Positions 1-12,419 of a DNA stretch of 64,000 nt are shown piece by piece. The translations under genes were made by a program, and so were the position numbers. This stretch comes from Corallium rubrum (lineage: Eukaryota > Cnidaria > Anthozoa > Scleralcyonacea > Coralliidae), in NCBI GenBank assembly GCA_964035015.1, contig OZ036008.1, forward strand, positions 2,002,376-2,066,375, read 5' to 3'. The first letter of the stretch is position 1, and the number at the start of each line of letters is the position of its first letter. Below the pieces are notes generated by a model, which had not been told where the DNA came from, ran no database searches, and worked only from the letters and a program-made list of their open reading frames with translations.

Positions 1-492
1 TTTTTCCAAAAGTTGTTTGTAACCCAACACCGGCCGAGTAAGTTGGACACATGCTGTGCAAAACCAAGGGGTGAATGAGTAAAGCTATCTGGTTGTAAAT
101 TGCCCAAATTTTTAAAGTTATTGCAGTTCTAGGTAGTATTGGCATCATTGTCCATGATGAGCTCACAACTTTTTTGTGTGATGTGAATATCGGCCGCAGC
201 AGCACTTCAAATTTCACATATGTTTTACAGGAAATATTTACTACAATAAAATTACTTCTAGACAAGATATGAAAAAATGTTGAGCTCATCATACAAAACA
301 CCAAGGGGAGAAACAGCACAGCAAATTTCAGCTCATTTGATTAAATATTTTATGAGATATCCTTACTCAACCACGGAAATCTATTGTTTGAGAAAATCGA
401 CTTTAAAATTAGCGAACAACATTCAAAGTCAATAAAAATAGTTTATATTGTAATTCACGAAACGAAAAGTTATCCCAGCAATTTAAGCCTCC

Positions 493-2655
493 TCAATTGA
501 AGCCTCCTGCTTCATAGGTAACCCCTTCAGCTTCCCTCAGTGCTTCTTCTCGGTGTGTTTTTCTGAGTTGCTCTGCTTGGCGCCTCCTTTTCTGTTTTTC
601 ACCCATTTGATGGTCTGACTTCCTGATACGTTTATTGTCTTTCATAAGTGATGATCTTCTCGTGAACTCACCTGCTGGTATAAGAAGTCGTTTCATGACT
701 CTCTCTCTACTTGCTGCACCACTGTGAAAGTGGCAGACTGCCGATGCAACAGCACATCGTACCACCTTCATCCCATGATGTTTATGTTTAGGACACCGCG
801 CCCACACCAATGAATTAATACACTCATTATTATTTTGCGTTTTACCTCGAACACATCTTTCCAGCAGCTTGGTATCACTAAGAGCCATAAATGTGGGTTG
901 CAATAGCTCCAGAAAAACATGTGGCAAACAGTCGTCTCCTTTGAACATGGCTGTTCCCAATGCAAGATCTTGCTGCCATTTGCACCAAGAGTGTTCCCCA
1001 CGAGGACAAAAACGGTGCTGCTTTACAGGGTCTTTGGATTGAATAGAGTGGTGTAAAAGGGCTATTATGTTCTTTTTCATTGTGTAAGCTGCAACTGAAA
1101 CATCTTTGTCAGTTGGATTTGGTGTAGACAGGGTATTTTGCCGTATCGCTAAGCCATAGTACCGTTGAATTTGCTTAATTTTTGCTTCTGTGAGTCGGCC
1201 ACGTCCTCCAACTGTCTTCCCATCAGCAAGTTTGGCTTTTGTTGTAGCTTTTAATTTCAGGAGATGCTTACCCATTCTTTTTTGGACATGGCCAACACAA
1301 TCTAGCTTCTCCACTTTGATCCCATCATATGTATCCTCAATGGCACTGAAGGATTTGCTGTCACCGTCAGATACCATCCACCTGTATCTGATGTTATGTA
1401 GTTCAAGTGACCTGTTCCATATTATGTTAGCACCTTCCACTTCCATAGCTGAGGAACTACCATTAAAATTTATGTCACATTCACCAGAAAAGACATGTTC
1501 AATTTCCCACTCTTCAAATTCTTCATCAGACTTGCTCTGTGTCTTCTTTAAGGTGCACCGCTGACATGATTTTGAAATGACATGGTAATCGAGAACTTCC
1601 CCAGTGTCCACGGATATGGCAAATACAACGCCAGTAAGAGATGTAAAGCCTCTTTTAGCCCAGGTACCATCAAAGCTGACTGCAACATCCACAATAGAAT
1701 CCTGATCTTCACAACCATTTTCTTTTAAAATTACCTCTCTGACCTTTTGTGCAGCCTGTTTCATTTCTTGTTTTGCCTCTACTTCGAGAGCATCTACAAT
1801 TGTTTCTAAATGTTGATAATAGGCTGTCTTATTTATACAAGGCATATTCATGATACTGCAGAATGTTACCAGACTTTCATAGCCACCACCAGTCTCTATT
1901 GAGTGGTACACCGCACGGCGGTTTACATCAGCAGAATTACCTCTTGCTGTTATGGATGAAGATGTCTCCAAACCAGATTCCTCTTCACATGAAGAGCAAC
2001 TAGCCGAGAGGCAAGCCATCAAACCTCGTCTTTTTGACATATTTTCCTGGATATTCAAGCTGCCTAAAAATTGATTAAAGGTCATTATTTAGGGGAAACG
2101 AATTAATAAATAGCATAGTTGATAGACTGATAGTTCAATGGTTATACTCTAGTATATAGTCCATATTACAATCAGAATGGAATAGTGTTTAAAACAAGAA
2201 CATGCAAGTGTATATACAACTAAAATATTAAAGTAAAATGTCTTCATGGTTGTCATAAAAAGCATTTCTAAATTATAGTAAACGTAAACATAACATGATG
2301 AACACGTGTAGAAAACACAAACTTTCTTACCTTCATCACAAACATGTGCTTCTGAGATTGAAGCCGTAAATTTGGCTATGTCTATGAGACGATAGCCTTT
2401 TCCTTCGTACTCTATGGCCTGATCGGGTATTTTATTGGAGTCTGGTGGGTTTAATTTTCTCCTGGATGCACCAATAATTGGTTTCAGAGCGGAAGTTTTC
2501 AACGAACCCTCTTTCCCTTCACCTTGGGTCGCACTTTCCTCATCATGATCATGATCCTCGGTTATGTCGATCGGAGTTTTGGTGTATCGCACTCCAGCAA
2601 ACGGCTTTCCTTTTCTCTTCCTCCTGTATACGTTTCTCTGCTTTTCTCCAACCAT
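493..2655 (-). CDS. Mutator-like DDE transposase, two exons, apparently intact
   Basis: Seen: exon 1 runs 2655-2331 and ends at a GTAAGA donor; exon 2 runs 2063-493 after a TTTTTAG acceptor. The phase-1 junction restores a Gly codon and gives an uninterrupted 631-residue protein. The start is the Met followed by VGEKQRNVYRRKRKGK, a basic N-terminus. Candidate catalytic acids are D240 in SFDGTW, D341 in SDGDSK and E522 in NNNECINSLVW. A conserved FCPRGEHSWC stretch lies between them, and the C-terminus is Lys/Arg-rich (KQKRRRQ). Known: this layout matches the animal 'Mutator-like transposase domain' proteins, which cut and paste DNA in the nucleus. No terminal inverted repeat or target duplication was found; the left end may lie outside the window. 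An intact frame suggests recent activity or domestication; expression is unknown. Confidence 0.85.
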
Positions 2656-3049
2656 AGCAGCAAAAAATACAACAAGCAAGCACACTTTCCTTCTTGAAAT
2701 ATAAAATTATTCTGAGTCTTTGGCATGGAGAGATTCGAAAGCTTTGAAACGGGCCCACATAGCTCCACATCAGCGCTCAGTAGCGTGTGTGCATCATGGA
2801 GAACTTCATGTAGTCAGAAATGTAAATCGTGAATGTCTGATTGGCATTTCAAATAAGAAAACAGAAGAAAACAACATCATAACAAGCAGGTTGTCATAGC
2901 AACCAAGTTGCCAATGCTTATAAAACAGCCTAAAAACATGCTGTAAATTATAATATGGCCATAAAACATCTACCCCATGTTTCTTAAGGGTTTAAAGCTT
3001 CACATAAAACAAAAAAAAAAATTAGCCAAAAAACTCAAAATTCATGTGT

Positions 3050-3247
3050 ACCCCCGCCTTAAGACCACGCGAGGCTAACGCGGGATAATTATCCCATGAT
3101 GACGCGGGAACCCGGTGACGGCGTGTTTTCGAAGTTCGTTGGCCGTTGGCGATTATTTGTCATTATGGCTTTGTAATTTATTGCTTGTTTTGTAAATGGT
3201 TCTTCGCTAGACGTATACAGACGATGGATGCGATCACATTATTGAAG
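3050..3247 (+). other. Possible first exon (MDAITLLK) with donor
   Basis: A GC-richer patch ends in ATG (3224) plus eight codons, followed directly by a GTAAGT donor at 3248. It lies about 570 bp upstream of the transposase start, on the opposite strand. No downstream exon was found and eight codons is little evidence, so this could be chance. Confidence 0.2.
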
Positions 3248-3249
3248 GT

Positions 3250-6200
3250 AAGTCATAGATTCTTACATGTAAATCAGCAATTTTGTATACTGATTGGTGA
3301 TTCAGCAAATGTATGTAGCTTCATTTATTTATTCGCTAGTCGCTACGGAATAGAAATGTTCTTACAAAGATTTGCCGTTTGATCCTTACAAAATATGTTT
3401 ATTTTCTTAGTTTATAAGTATTACAATTGAAGGAGTTACTTATGATTTGTTTTGGGAATTGACAAACTGTTTGTGTTGATCAACAATTAACGGCGGCAAT
3501 TTTGAATACATAACAATGCATAGGTAAAATTCATTTACTAAAAGTCGACCATTTGGTTCCCCTTTTGATGCATACAACTGTTATGTTTCGATATTTAATT
3601 TAAGAAAAGGCTCTACTGTGTTAACAACACAGCTTGACAACTAGATATTCCTAGACAGCAATGTTCTTTGTTTGGAATCTGGGGGCAAACTTATTACAGT
3701 ATGTATGCTATAAACCAGACTGCAAAGAATATTAAACATGTTACCTTTTTGTTTGCATGTTCAGAGTTAATTAAACAAATGAAATGTTCAGGAGTTAATC
3801 CATGGTATTGTTGAGAGTTAAAAAAATAAGGCTTTTCTTCTGATATATTTGTATTATTTCAGAAGCACTTGCCTGATACAGGCTGATCATAGTTACACAC
3901 AAGGTTACAACAATCTTTAAGTAGCTAAATGTAGTCACATGGTTTGCACGAAGCTTCAGCTAGTGCCAGGCTAAACTTACTATAATTATTTAATTTTGCA
4001 ATGTATCAGTGCAAACCAAGAAGGGGATGCACAGTGTATATATGTGTTTGGCTGTATACTAACATAATCTTTGCCTTAGTTTATTAAAAGATTATCAAGA
4101 CCAAAATCATATACCTTAGACTGGAAATGATGATAGTACTGGAACCCCAATTCATGACAGAACAAAATAAATAAAGAGAACATTGTTCTTTGAGTTTAGA
4201 CGTGTGTGAAAAGATATCAATTGATTTATTGGTTAGTATCTAATGTAAAGTTTTATTTCTTAACAGTTCTGTAGTTATCACATTCATGCACACGTTTACA
4301 AATGATGGTTCAAAATTGAAGCTTTCAACTGTTTTGGATTAAGAATTTGTTAAAAAATTATGTGTCTAGTAGTGCAATATATAGTTTTCATACTAAAACT
4401 TTAATCAATTAAGGCCACTATTTGTTGCATATTAGTTTCTCATTTTCCCACTCACATTTTTGCCCAACTATTCCAGCCCAACTCAAGTTTTATTATTATT
4501 ATTATTAATGTTATTATTATTAACACAACCATGAGGAAACCTCGGCTCAGAAATCACAAAGGAGCTTGGGTGTCATTTGGTGTAGTCATGTTTTTTCATG
4601 TGCATGTCATATGCCTGTATTTTTAACATACTGCGGTACTTAGTTCTGCTTTTTAATGTACTGTACTACCCCAATAATGGGTTAATGGTAATGGCTGCCC
4701 TCCCGCATGAACTTCTGGTAAAGTCCTGGATGAGAAACTAATATATATGCAACAAATAGCTGCCTAACATGAAATTCATTACTTAATCCTGGGGGTATTT
4801 ACATATGCTGAAAAAATTAAGAAACATGTAGATGGACTGAGATGTGCTGTGTAGGCTTGTAGCAACTACATGCAAACTTTATCCTACCAGTGTCAGCACA
4901 TTTCTCAATAAAGAGGTTATAATAATCATAGTGATGAAATCACATATTAATTAGAGGTGCTACATGTATTGTTACCATATTTTAGTTAAAATATCTAGTG
5001 TGGAAAGATTATTAGATCTTTATTCAAGAATTTTCACACCATAGAGCTTTTTCTTTAAAAATTGAAAACTAAAAAGGTTTCCATAATTTAAGTTATACTC
5101 ATAACTGGACTTAAGTATGTAACTTGTTATATGATAGACTGGAGTATCACTTCTATCTGTCAGGGACTGATCATTTTATTTATTAATATGTGATTATAAC
5201 TGGGTCAGGTAAAATTGAGCCTATGCCAGGTTCCAAATTACTTGTTGCTTGATTGCCCTGGAGCCAAAGTTTTACTTGGGCAAATAGATTTTGGCTTTTG
5301 GTTAATCATGGAGAGATTTTAATAGCTCATGAGTTAACCACCCAATGCTAAATATCAAGAAAAAAGAAATGACTCAGTCAGGCATATGAATAAAAAATAT
5401 GCAGTGCCTACTGTATTTGCATATGTTGCACAATAAAATACATTTTAAACAGTTCTATTTTGTGAAAGATAAGATTTTGGTCAACCAACCAAGAATTCTA
5501 TTACAGCCTCACATTACCTACAGTATCATTTGTTTGCTGGTCTTAATTTTTCCAGTTTGCAGGCTCCAATTTAGACCTGCCATATGTATTTACCACTAAC
5601 ACTTTTATCTGTGCTTCCCACTTAAGTTAAACCTTTATTTTAATATTACTTTTGACTTTTTGTAATGTTAAGATGATGAGCAACTTGACAGGTGGCTGTG
5701 GAAGTGGTCCAGCTTTACCCCTGGTCTTATGGTGTCTGGTTGTGGAAGGCAAATCCTGTATATGTTCAAGAAAAGCAAACTGTTTGAAGCTGTTGTGACA
5801 TTATTCGCAATATTCTAGTAATTGGATTTGGCATACACTGTACTGATCTGTATCTTCAAGGATGGTGGATGTTGCTGTGAAAGTTGCAAGACCTAATCTT
5901 TGGTGACAAGTGTCATCCTGGTGTGATTTCAAATTGGATGTTACCAAAACCCTGAATGACTTGTAAAAGTATTGCTCTCCTGGAGAATGTTAGAACATTT
6001 GTATGTATAATGTCTGCATGTTTTTTTTAATATAATTTCTATTGTTAGTATTCTTAAATTTAACTTTCTGTAGACATGTTTCGGTAAACTTATGCCAGTA
6101 CAAGATATGAAAGAATTATTTCGATAAATATTTAAATAATTATTCTTATATGCTATTGAAGATGGCATAAGTTCCCAAAACATTTCTACATTAAAAAAAT

Positions 6201-6280
6201 TTGTCATTTACTTGAAGTATATAGTAACTTTAGTGCTCTTAAGAACACATGGAAATAAATAATGCAACTCAGTACATGTA
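3250..6280. other. AT-rich non-coding stretch
   Basis: No ORF here looks like protein and no exon has paired splice sites. It holds a short ATT/TTA run near 4490-4523 and scattered A/T-rich sequence. I see nothing else that can be supported. Confidence 0.6.
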
Positions 6281-6444
6281 CATTTAATTTTTTCTTAAAA
6301 TAAGAATTTTCTTGTTTCTTAAAACAAGAATCCATTCTAGAATCAGTGCTAGAAAATTTTACTTACTTGCAGACTATTTTTACTCATTTTAAGTAAAAAT
6401 ATTCTTTATGAAATTCTAGTCTAGAATAATATTCTTACTATACT

Positions 6445-7629
6445 CAGGGGTCAAATTTCACCGAGGCCACCGAGGCCATGGCCGACGGTGAATGGAAAAT
6501 GGCCTATGGTCACAAGGCAACCCAAGGCCATTTTTGGCCTTGGGTTGACCGCCGTACATATATCACCAAGTTCTGCCTTCGCTGATCATGGAAACAGTGA
6601 GATTTTGTCACTAGCTGAGCATAGTGAAAGCCTGAAGAAAAACAGGTGTGACGTCGATAAGCTCCTACCAGAATGAGTAAAGTTGAAGTGTTACGTAAAG
6701 CGACACTGGCAACCAAGGTTCACTGAGAAATGTGGCACATCGCTACTTTGGCACATGATGTTTGAAACAGAGGGCAACTCAACCAGTGAATTCACCAATA
6801 TCATGCTCATTCTGCAGATACTTCTCGTGCTTCCCGTAGGCCGCGCCCATGTTGAACGGTGTTTTTCATTACTCAAACGTATCCTGGATGACTGGGACTT
6901 TCACTTGGTACCGAAACTATCGGTAAATTAATGCGCGTGTGTTCTGATGGACCTCCCCCTCACGAGTACAATTCTCAACTAACAGTTACACATTGGTTGA
7001 ATTCAAGCACCCGTCGCCATCGTACAAATATTAAACCATATGGCCCCTGAAACCACAGAAACGAAAATATGTAACTGCAGTCGACAACACATGTGACTCT
7101 GAACTCTCAGAGATACTTGTGCTTTCTGAATCAGACACCGACAGTGTCAACGGCGATGGCAGCGTCAACAGCAGTGACAACGACAGTGTGAACGGCAGCG
7201 TCAACAGCAGCAACAACGGCAGTGTTAAAAGTAGCGACATCCGCAGCGATGGCAATGACTCCAGTGAGAACATTTGAAGTGTTTACTTGTGAGGATTTTC
7301 AAAGTAATCCATCAACCATGGATTAATTATAAAACAAATTATTAAATTGTCATAAAATTACTGTAAAAATATGGTTTTTCTATTAGTTTATAACTTTATA
7401 TTCAGTTTACTATCACAAGAAAGTTTTGGATGTTTTCGAAACTATTGTTTGTTAAAACTTGTTCACAGTAAATGCAGGTGACTGGGAAAAAATACCCTGA
7501 AAAATGGCCTTGGGTTGAAGGATCTAGCTAGGCCAATAATGGCCTAACTAAAAAAAAATTGGCCTTGGGTTGGAGGACCTACCTAGGCCAACAATGGCCT
7601 AGGGTACAAAATATAAAATTTGACCCCTG
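6445..7629 (+). mobile_element. hAT-like element, 1185 bp, inserted in the TTCTT repeat
   Basis: The termini are perfect inverted repeats (CAGGGGTCAAATTT and its complement) and are flanked by TATACT at 6439-6444 and 7630-7635. The CAGGG terminus and the internal hAT coding remnant agree on superfamily. The 6 bp duplication is shorter than the usual 8 bp. GGCCTTGGGTTG motifs recur inside near both ends. Confidence 0.75.
6683..7277 (+). pseudogene. hAT transposase C-terminal remnant
   Basis: The frame at 6683-6931 contains LQILLVLPVGRAHVERCFSL followed by LLKRILDDW. This is the hAT C-terminal dimerisation motif (small/aliphatic run, then ER-FS-LK-I). After a stop, a second frame ending at 7277 reads KPQKRKY, then a Ser/Asn/Asp-rich tail (SVNGDGSVNSSDNDSVNGSV), probably the low-complexity C-terminus. 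The catalytic DDE core and BED finger are absent, so the copy is non-autonomous. It lies inside the inverted-repeat element at 6445-7629. Confidence 0.6.
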
Positions 7630-7954
7630 TATACTGACAAGAATTATTTTGCTTGTTTTAAGCAATATGTTACTTAAAACAAGTAATTTTTTGCTTGAAA
7701 CAAGAATTGCACGAGAATATTATTTCTTATTTTAAGTAAAATTATTCTCGAAAAATTCTAGGTAAGAATAATATTCTTGACAAGATTCTTGACAAGATTC
7801 TTGGTAAGAATATTATTCTTACTATACTGACAAGAACAATCTTACTTGTTTTAAGCAATTGTTTGCTTAAAACAAGTATTTTTTTTCTTAAAATAAGAAT
7901 CAGGATTTTGCTGTGTATTTGTTGCAAGTTGCAAGAAAAATCACACCGTGTAAC

Positions 7955-8255
7955 CATAGTCAATCGAGATATGGTCTGGAAACTCGGCAAACTTCAAAGC
8001 GCCTATAATGAGCTGTGACTTTATGTTGAACCGTACCTTACACCGTGCACATCCTTTGTTTTAGGTTTATTAATATTTAAATAGCACGGTTGAGTGATTG
8101 AACTGAAACGTTGCTATTGGACAATTCGTTCATTATACTAAAATACAATGTGTTCAGTGACCGTGCACCGTGCACAAAAATGCATAAAGGCGAACAAAAA
8201 GATAGACCAAAGACTTAATTAGCTGAGTTTCCAGACCATATCTCGATTGACTATG
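7955..8255. mobile_element. MITE with GAGATATGGTCTGGAAACTC termini, full copy
   Basis: Inverted ends of about 30 bp (CATAGTCAATCGAGATATGG...) enclose 301 bp. GTGTAAC is duplicated at 7948-7954 and 8256-8262. It is inserted into a sequence resembling the GTTACACGGTG/TTGCAACTTG repeat seen again near 56.7-56.95 kb. A second, reversed partial copy lies at 9225-9480. Confidence 0.75.
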
Positions 8256-8533
8256 GTGTAACAGCAGCTTTACAAACATAAATACAGACATTGAGACAAC
8301 ACGCTGGGCAACCGCAACAGCTATTAATGCCAATTACTGCGGTGCCGAAACAAATGGAAACGATTTAGGAGTTACAACAATCTACGCAATACAATATACA
8401 AGATGAATGGTATAGGATAGGTATACTACACATATTGTCTAATAACAACACGATAGTAATGTTTGTAAGATTCCAGACTATATATAGATTATATTTAACC
8501 GGGTGGCGTGATTCTAGACTAGATTATATTTAA

Positions 8534-8850
8534 CGGGTGGTGTGTGCTGTTAGGGCGCTGCCTCTCACCAAAAAGTTAAGCCCAGTTAGACGGGGTTAGT
8601 ACTTGGATGGGTGACCGCTTGGGAATGACCCGTGGTCGGGCTTGGACTCATGTGAGTAGAGTTGTAGTTGATCTCTCCTGTGCTTCGAGGGTTTTTTTTT
8701 ACACCTAACATCTTAGCTGTGATCCGTGGTCTGAACTGCGTCGTATGGCGGCTGCTTGGAGCGCCTTTGATATGCCTCGACACGGCCACGTTGATCTGCG
8801 TCCTTCGCAATTCAGCCGCTGGCTGCAAGTAAGGATGATTAGCCACCCAG
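8534..8850 (+). repeat. 5S rRNA-derived SINE, copy 1
   Basis: The head reads AAGTTAAGCCCAG, then GGTTAGTACTTGGATGGG and GACCGCTTGGGAATGACC. These correspond to the box A, intermediate element and box C region of eukaryotic 5S rRNA. A non-5S body follows, ending in ATTCAGCCGCTGGCTGCAAG. A diverged reverse copy at 42163-42487 shares head, body and tail. The acceptor-stem ends of true 5S RNA are missing, so this is a retroposon and not a functional 5S gene. Confidence 0.75.
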
Positions 8851-9224
8851 TCCTTTATCCACCCAGTCCTTTAACCGACATACACTTTTCCAAGTACGTT
8901 GATCATTTTACGTTCAGTATTGGTATTTTGCAATCAAAAGATAGCAGTTAAATAGTGATAATCTTAAATTGTGTAAAATTTATGATTTTTGATGTAATAG
9001 ATTCAGGTAATATATTGCAGATTCTTGTTGTTCGAATTATGTAGGATTTTTGATAAGTTGAGGTATTACATTTCTTTCTTATACAAACTACAAACTTTCT
9101 CATATAAAATAAATTACATTTCTTTGTTTGATATTTGTAGCAGGTAGGGTGAGATGATCTTGTTTGTCTATGATATTGAGGAGTTGGAACATGGTCATTC
9201 AAAATATGGCCTAGAACCCAACTA

Positions 9225-9480
9225 AAATCTTTGTTAAGACTATCTTTTCGTTCGCCTTTATGCATTTTTGTGCACGATGCACGGTCACTGAACCCACTGT
9301 ATTTTAGTATATGAACAAATTATCCAATAGCAACGTTTCAGTTTAATCACTCAACCGTGCTATTTAAATATTAATAAACCTAAAACAAAGGACGTGCACG
9401 GTGTAAGGTACGGTTCAACATAAAATCACAGCTCATTATAGGCGCTTTGAAATTTGCCGAGTTTCCAGACCATATCTCTA
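9225..9480 (-). mobile_element. Partial reversed copy of the GAGATATGGTC MITE
   Basis: From GTTCGCCTTTATGCATTTTT through to GAGTTTCCAGACCATATCTC this matches the complement of 7955-8255. One terminus is missing. It lies about 1.0 kb from the full copy, with the 5S-derived SINE between them. Confidence 0.7.
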
Positions 9481-9608
9481 TAGGTGGTGTGCAACCAATC
9501 CCCTGAGATTCGAAAGACAAAGATATTTTCGCAATGTTGGATAAAATTATAATTGCAGATGATGAAAAATTTTGTCAAATTCATCGAACACGGCGACAGT
9601 GACGTCAA

Positions 9609-9757
9609 TTCACTTCACTTCACTTCACTTCACTTCACTTCACTTCACTCCACTTCACTTCACTTCACTTCACTTCACTTCACTTCACTTCACTTCACTT
9701 CACTTCACTTCACTTCACTTCACTTCACTTCACTTCACTTCACTTCACTTCACTTCA
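9609..9757 (+). repeat. (CACTT)n pentanucleotide array
   Basis: About 30 near-perfect copies of CACTT with one CACTC variant. ORFs reading HFTSL repeats here are artefacts of the array. Confidence 0.97.
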
Positions 9758-10169
9758 TAAGGTGCACACCAGCAATTAATTGACTATGGTTGGAAAGATG
9801 TTTTCATGTAGGATATTATACCATGATTTGCTTGTATGGTAAAAAACACTATGTCCAGTTATTCGTGTTGGTAAGTAAGAAGAAGTAACTTATAGAAGTG
9901 AAAAGTCGTTCCGTGTAGCTAATGTTAAAGGAGAGACCTTTCTCTCTTTCAGCTAAACTTGAGCCATAATATTTAATGCATTATGCACGTGTCACGTCAA
10001 AATGTTTAATTTCTATATTAAACAACCCGAAATATCTCAACAACAAAGCAAGGAAACAAAAAAACTGCAAAAATGTTACTTTGCCAATTTAAGTGTTTTT
10101 TCCCCCAATAAAACAGACTTAAGGTGTTCAGCGAAGCGTGACCAAAAGACTTCTTCAAAAGACTTACTC

Positions 10170-10502
10170 TAATCCTCATCATACTGGTTCGAAATCAAAG
10201 ACATCATATTTTTCTATAAATGTAAAGCTGGATATCAACTGAAAATTACAGACTATATTGATCATCCCACTCGTTTTAGCTCAACTTCCGACCAAACCTA
10301 TCAGAACATCTTTCTTCAAAAACTTATTTTTTAGCAGAATTGTGTTTCTATGGAATGGCCTACTTTCAGACAGTAAATCCTCTTTATCCGTTACTTATCT
10401 GAAATCATTACTTCAAGAAACTGGACTAATTTTGATGTTGATAGACCACAAACATGGAAGTCTCTGCAATAAACGTCGCTCTTTTCAAATTAATTGTTCT
10501 TA
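10170..10502 (+). pseudogene. LINE reverse-transcriptase ORF, C-terminal fragment
   Basis: Two overlapping frames carry the typical end of a LINE ORF2: KCKAGYQLKITDYIDHPTRF, then, after a frameshift, RTSFFKNLFFSRIVFLWNGL. The R-x-S-F-F...RI...WN-L pattern is the conserved C-terminal hallmark of CR1/L2/jockey-type non-LTR elements. The catalytic RT core is not present upstream, so this is a 5'-truncated, frameshifted insertion. Assignment to a specific clade is not possible. Confidence 0.55.
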
Positions 10503-11080
10503 AATTCTGTAGTCGTTTTCGTTTATTATAATTTTACTGATGTATTTGTTATTTCACTAGTGTCTTTAGGTGTAGTATAGATCTGGTAGGACTTAGTATG
10601 GGACTTATTGAGTCCTGGAATGGAAATATTTTCCGTTTCATAATCATAAGCACTTTAAAATTTTGTAAAAGGAATAACCTACCAAATTTCTTTGTGGCTT
10701 TCTCGGCAACGCAAAGACATTACTTTTTTTAAATTCATTACAAAAGAAGTAGATAAGGGCTTCTAGTTGTTTTCTTCCTCCGTGTGAATGCTTTGAATAA
10801 ATGCGCCATTGAAATCCATACGGTTTGAGTTGCATCAACGCATTGCTGCTAAGAAAGGAAGTTATAAGTATGTCTGTTCCCACTTTTCTGAAGCAAATCT
10901 ATATAAGCAAAAAGGAATTATGAATACCGAGTTTAGGAGTGATTACCTGGACCGGGCTGGCCCAGTTAACCCGGCTGAGTTTACAACCCCCTAAATTTAT
11001 TAGTTAGCAGACTGGATTATCTTAAAACGTTCAAGCTATGTGAATATACGAGATAAATCAATAATATTTGGAAATAAAAC

Positions 11081-11198
11081 GACACAACACAGCACAACAC
11101 AACACAACACAACACAACACAACACAACACAACGCAACGCAACGCAACGCAACGCAACACAACACAACACAACACAACACAACACAATGCAACACAAC
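11081..11198 (+). repeat. (AACAC)n array with central AACGC block
   Basis: Pentanucleotide array of AACAC with five consecutive AACGC variants in its middle. The ORFs on both strands over it are repeat artefacts. Confidence 0.97.
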
Positions 11199-11199
11199 T

Positions 11200-12290
11200 C
11201 GACTAAACTTAAAACCACAATCACACGACAAAATGTGCACAACAAATACGACAAAACACGACACACATAACAGGTTGTAACAACATGCATAACATCCTAT
11301 GGTCATAATACCATTTTTTAAGTCTCGACTCTATTTCTTTGAATTCTGATTATAAAGTAATGATCGTTTTTAAGTGTTTACATTTAAAAATTGCTTCGAT
11401 TGAATTGCTGAAATTTCTAACATAAATACATTGTTTTTAAAATTTAGCAGTACCAAACATACAAAAATATCAAGAAAATGTCTTCAGACTCACTCACAGT
11501 AGTAGCATTACTTTTGCAGGCTGTTTGAGTGCTGTTTTGTAAATCACGACGTAGTTGAATAAAATAAGTATAACCTTTCTCAATAAATCTATATCTAAAT
11601 AATAATAACAATAGAATCTGTTAGAGGTGATGGTGTTGAAAGTATATATAAATAGCCCAAAACGTCAGTACTCCCTTCTTTAAGACTGCGTTCACACGAG
11701 TCCGGTATAGAAAATAAATAAACGGTAAAATGTGGTTACGTTCACATGAATCCACACGACTCCGTAACCTTCTGGTGTACATCCAGTATTTCAATGCTGT
11801 GCACTGTTTAAATAGCCATGCCTCGTCAAAAGTAAATGGAAACGACGATTAGCAATTCAAAGAATATTATCCCCCAAAGTGCATTCTTGGTTTACAATTT
11901 TAGTCTTTCTGTTAGGCTGCAATCCGGCGACCACATCCTATAGACACTTTCATATATATAGCGACTTACTTTGAAAAAAAACTACAATCACGACAGTCAG
12001 CCACATCTGATTGCTGTTTAACTCAGTACTAAGTCAGTCAGTCACTTTCAAAATCTACCACGTGCAAGAACACCTGAGCAAAGAACTTACAACGTGCCTC
12101 ACGCCAACTCACTGGAAAGACTAGTATGAATATTAGCGGCAGTAAAAAGTGCAAAAATGCAAAATCGTAAGCCGAAATCTAGACTCGGCCTACCACAGAT
12201 AGCCCGAGTAATCAACTTTGTCGGTAATGGGACATAAATGCTACGTCGAGTTGAATGTCGAACTTCAGTATACCGCCAGCTATACGCAGG
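11200..12290. other. No gene recognised
   Basis: No protein-like ORF and no paired splice signals. A segment near 11690-11770 (TTCACACGAGTCCGG, TTCACATGAATCC) resembles transposon termini, but no matching second end was found. Confidence 0.5.
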
Positions 12291-12298
12291 CTAATTAA

Positions 12299-12401
12299 AG
12301 CTGGATTTTCTTTTGTCTCGTAAGCTCTCAGGTGGAACTAATTAGCCAAGACAAAAGCAAAAGGTCGCTTCGCTCGAAAAATATCGCATGGTGGAAAATA
12401 G
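12299..12401. mobile_element. Degenerate TTAA-flanked foldback MITE
   Basis: AGCTGGATTTTC at the left and GGAAAATAGCT at the right are imperfect inverted ends, flanked by TTAA on both sides (12295-12298 and 12402-12405). Internally it shares CGCTTCGC...CGAAAAA and GACAAAAG with the better preserved copy at 33130-33278. Confidence 0.6.
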
Positions 12402-12419
12402 CTTAATAAGTTAACATGT

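Larger units (their letters stand above)
6280..7910. repeat. TTCTT/AAGAA-rich inverted-repeat element, split by a hAT insertion
   Basis: Both flanks of the inner insertion consist of many short mirrored pieces such as CTTGTTTTAAGCAA, CTTAAAACAAG and AAGAATATTATTCTTAC. The segment near 7800-7850 preserves the uninterrupted form (TTACTATACTGACAAG) of the site that is split at 6444/7630. It is probably an old MITE-type repeat. Confidence 0.55.

Noticed and set aside
8534-8660. Functional 5S rRNA gene
   Set aside because: Only the internal promoter region matches; the paired 5' and 3' ends are missing, and the copy at 42.3 kb shows the same chimeric structure.
9553-9783. HFTSL repeat ORFs
   Set aside because: Translations of (CACTT)n.
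11036-11306. VVLCC / NTTQH repeat ORFs
   Set aside because: Translations of (AACAC)n on both strands.
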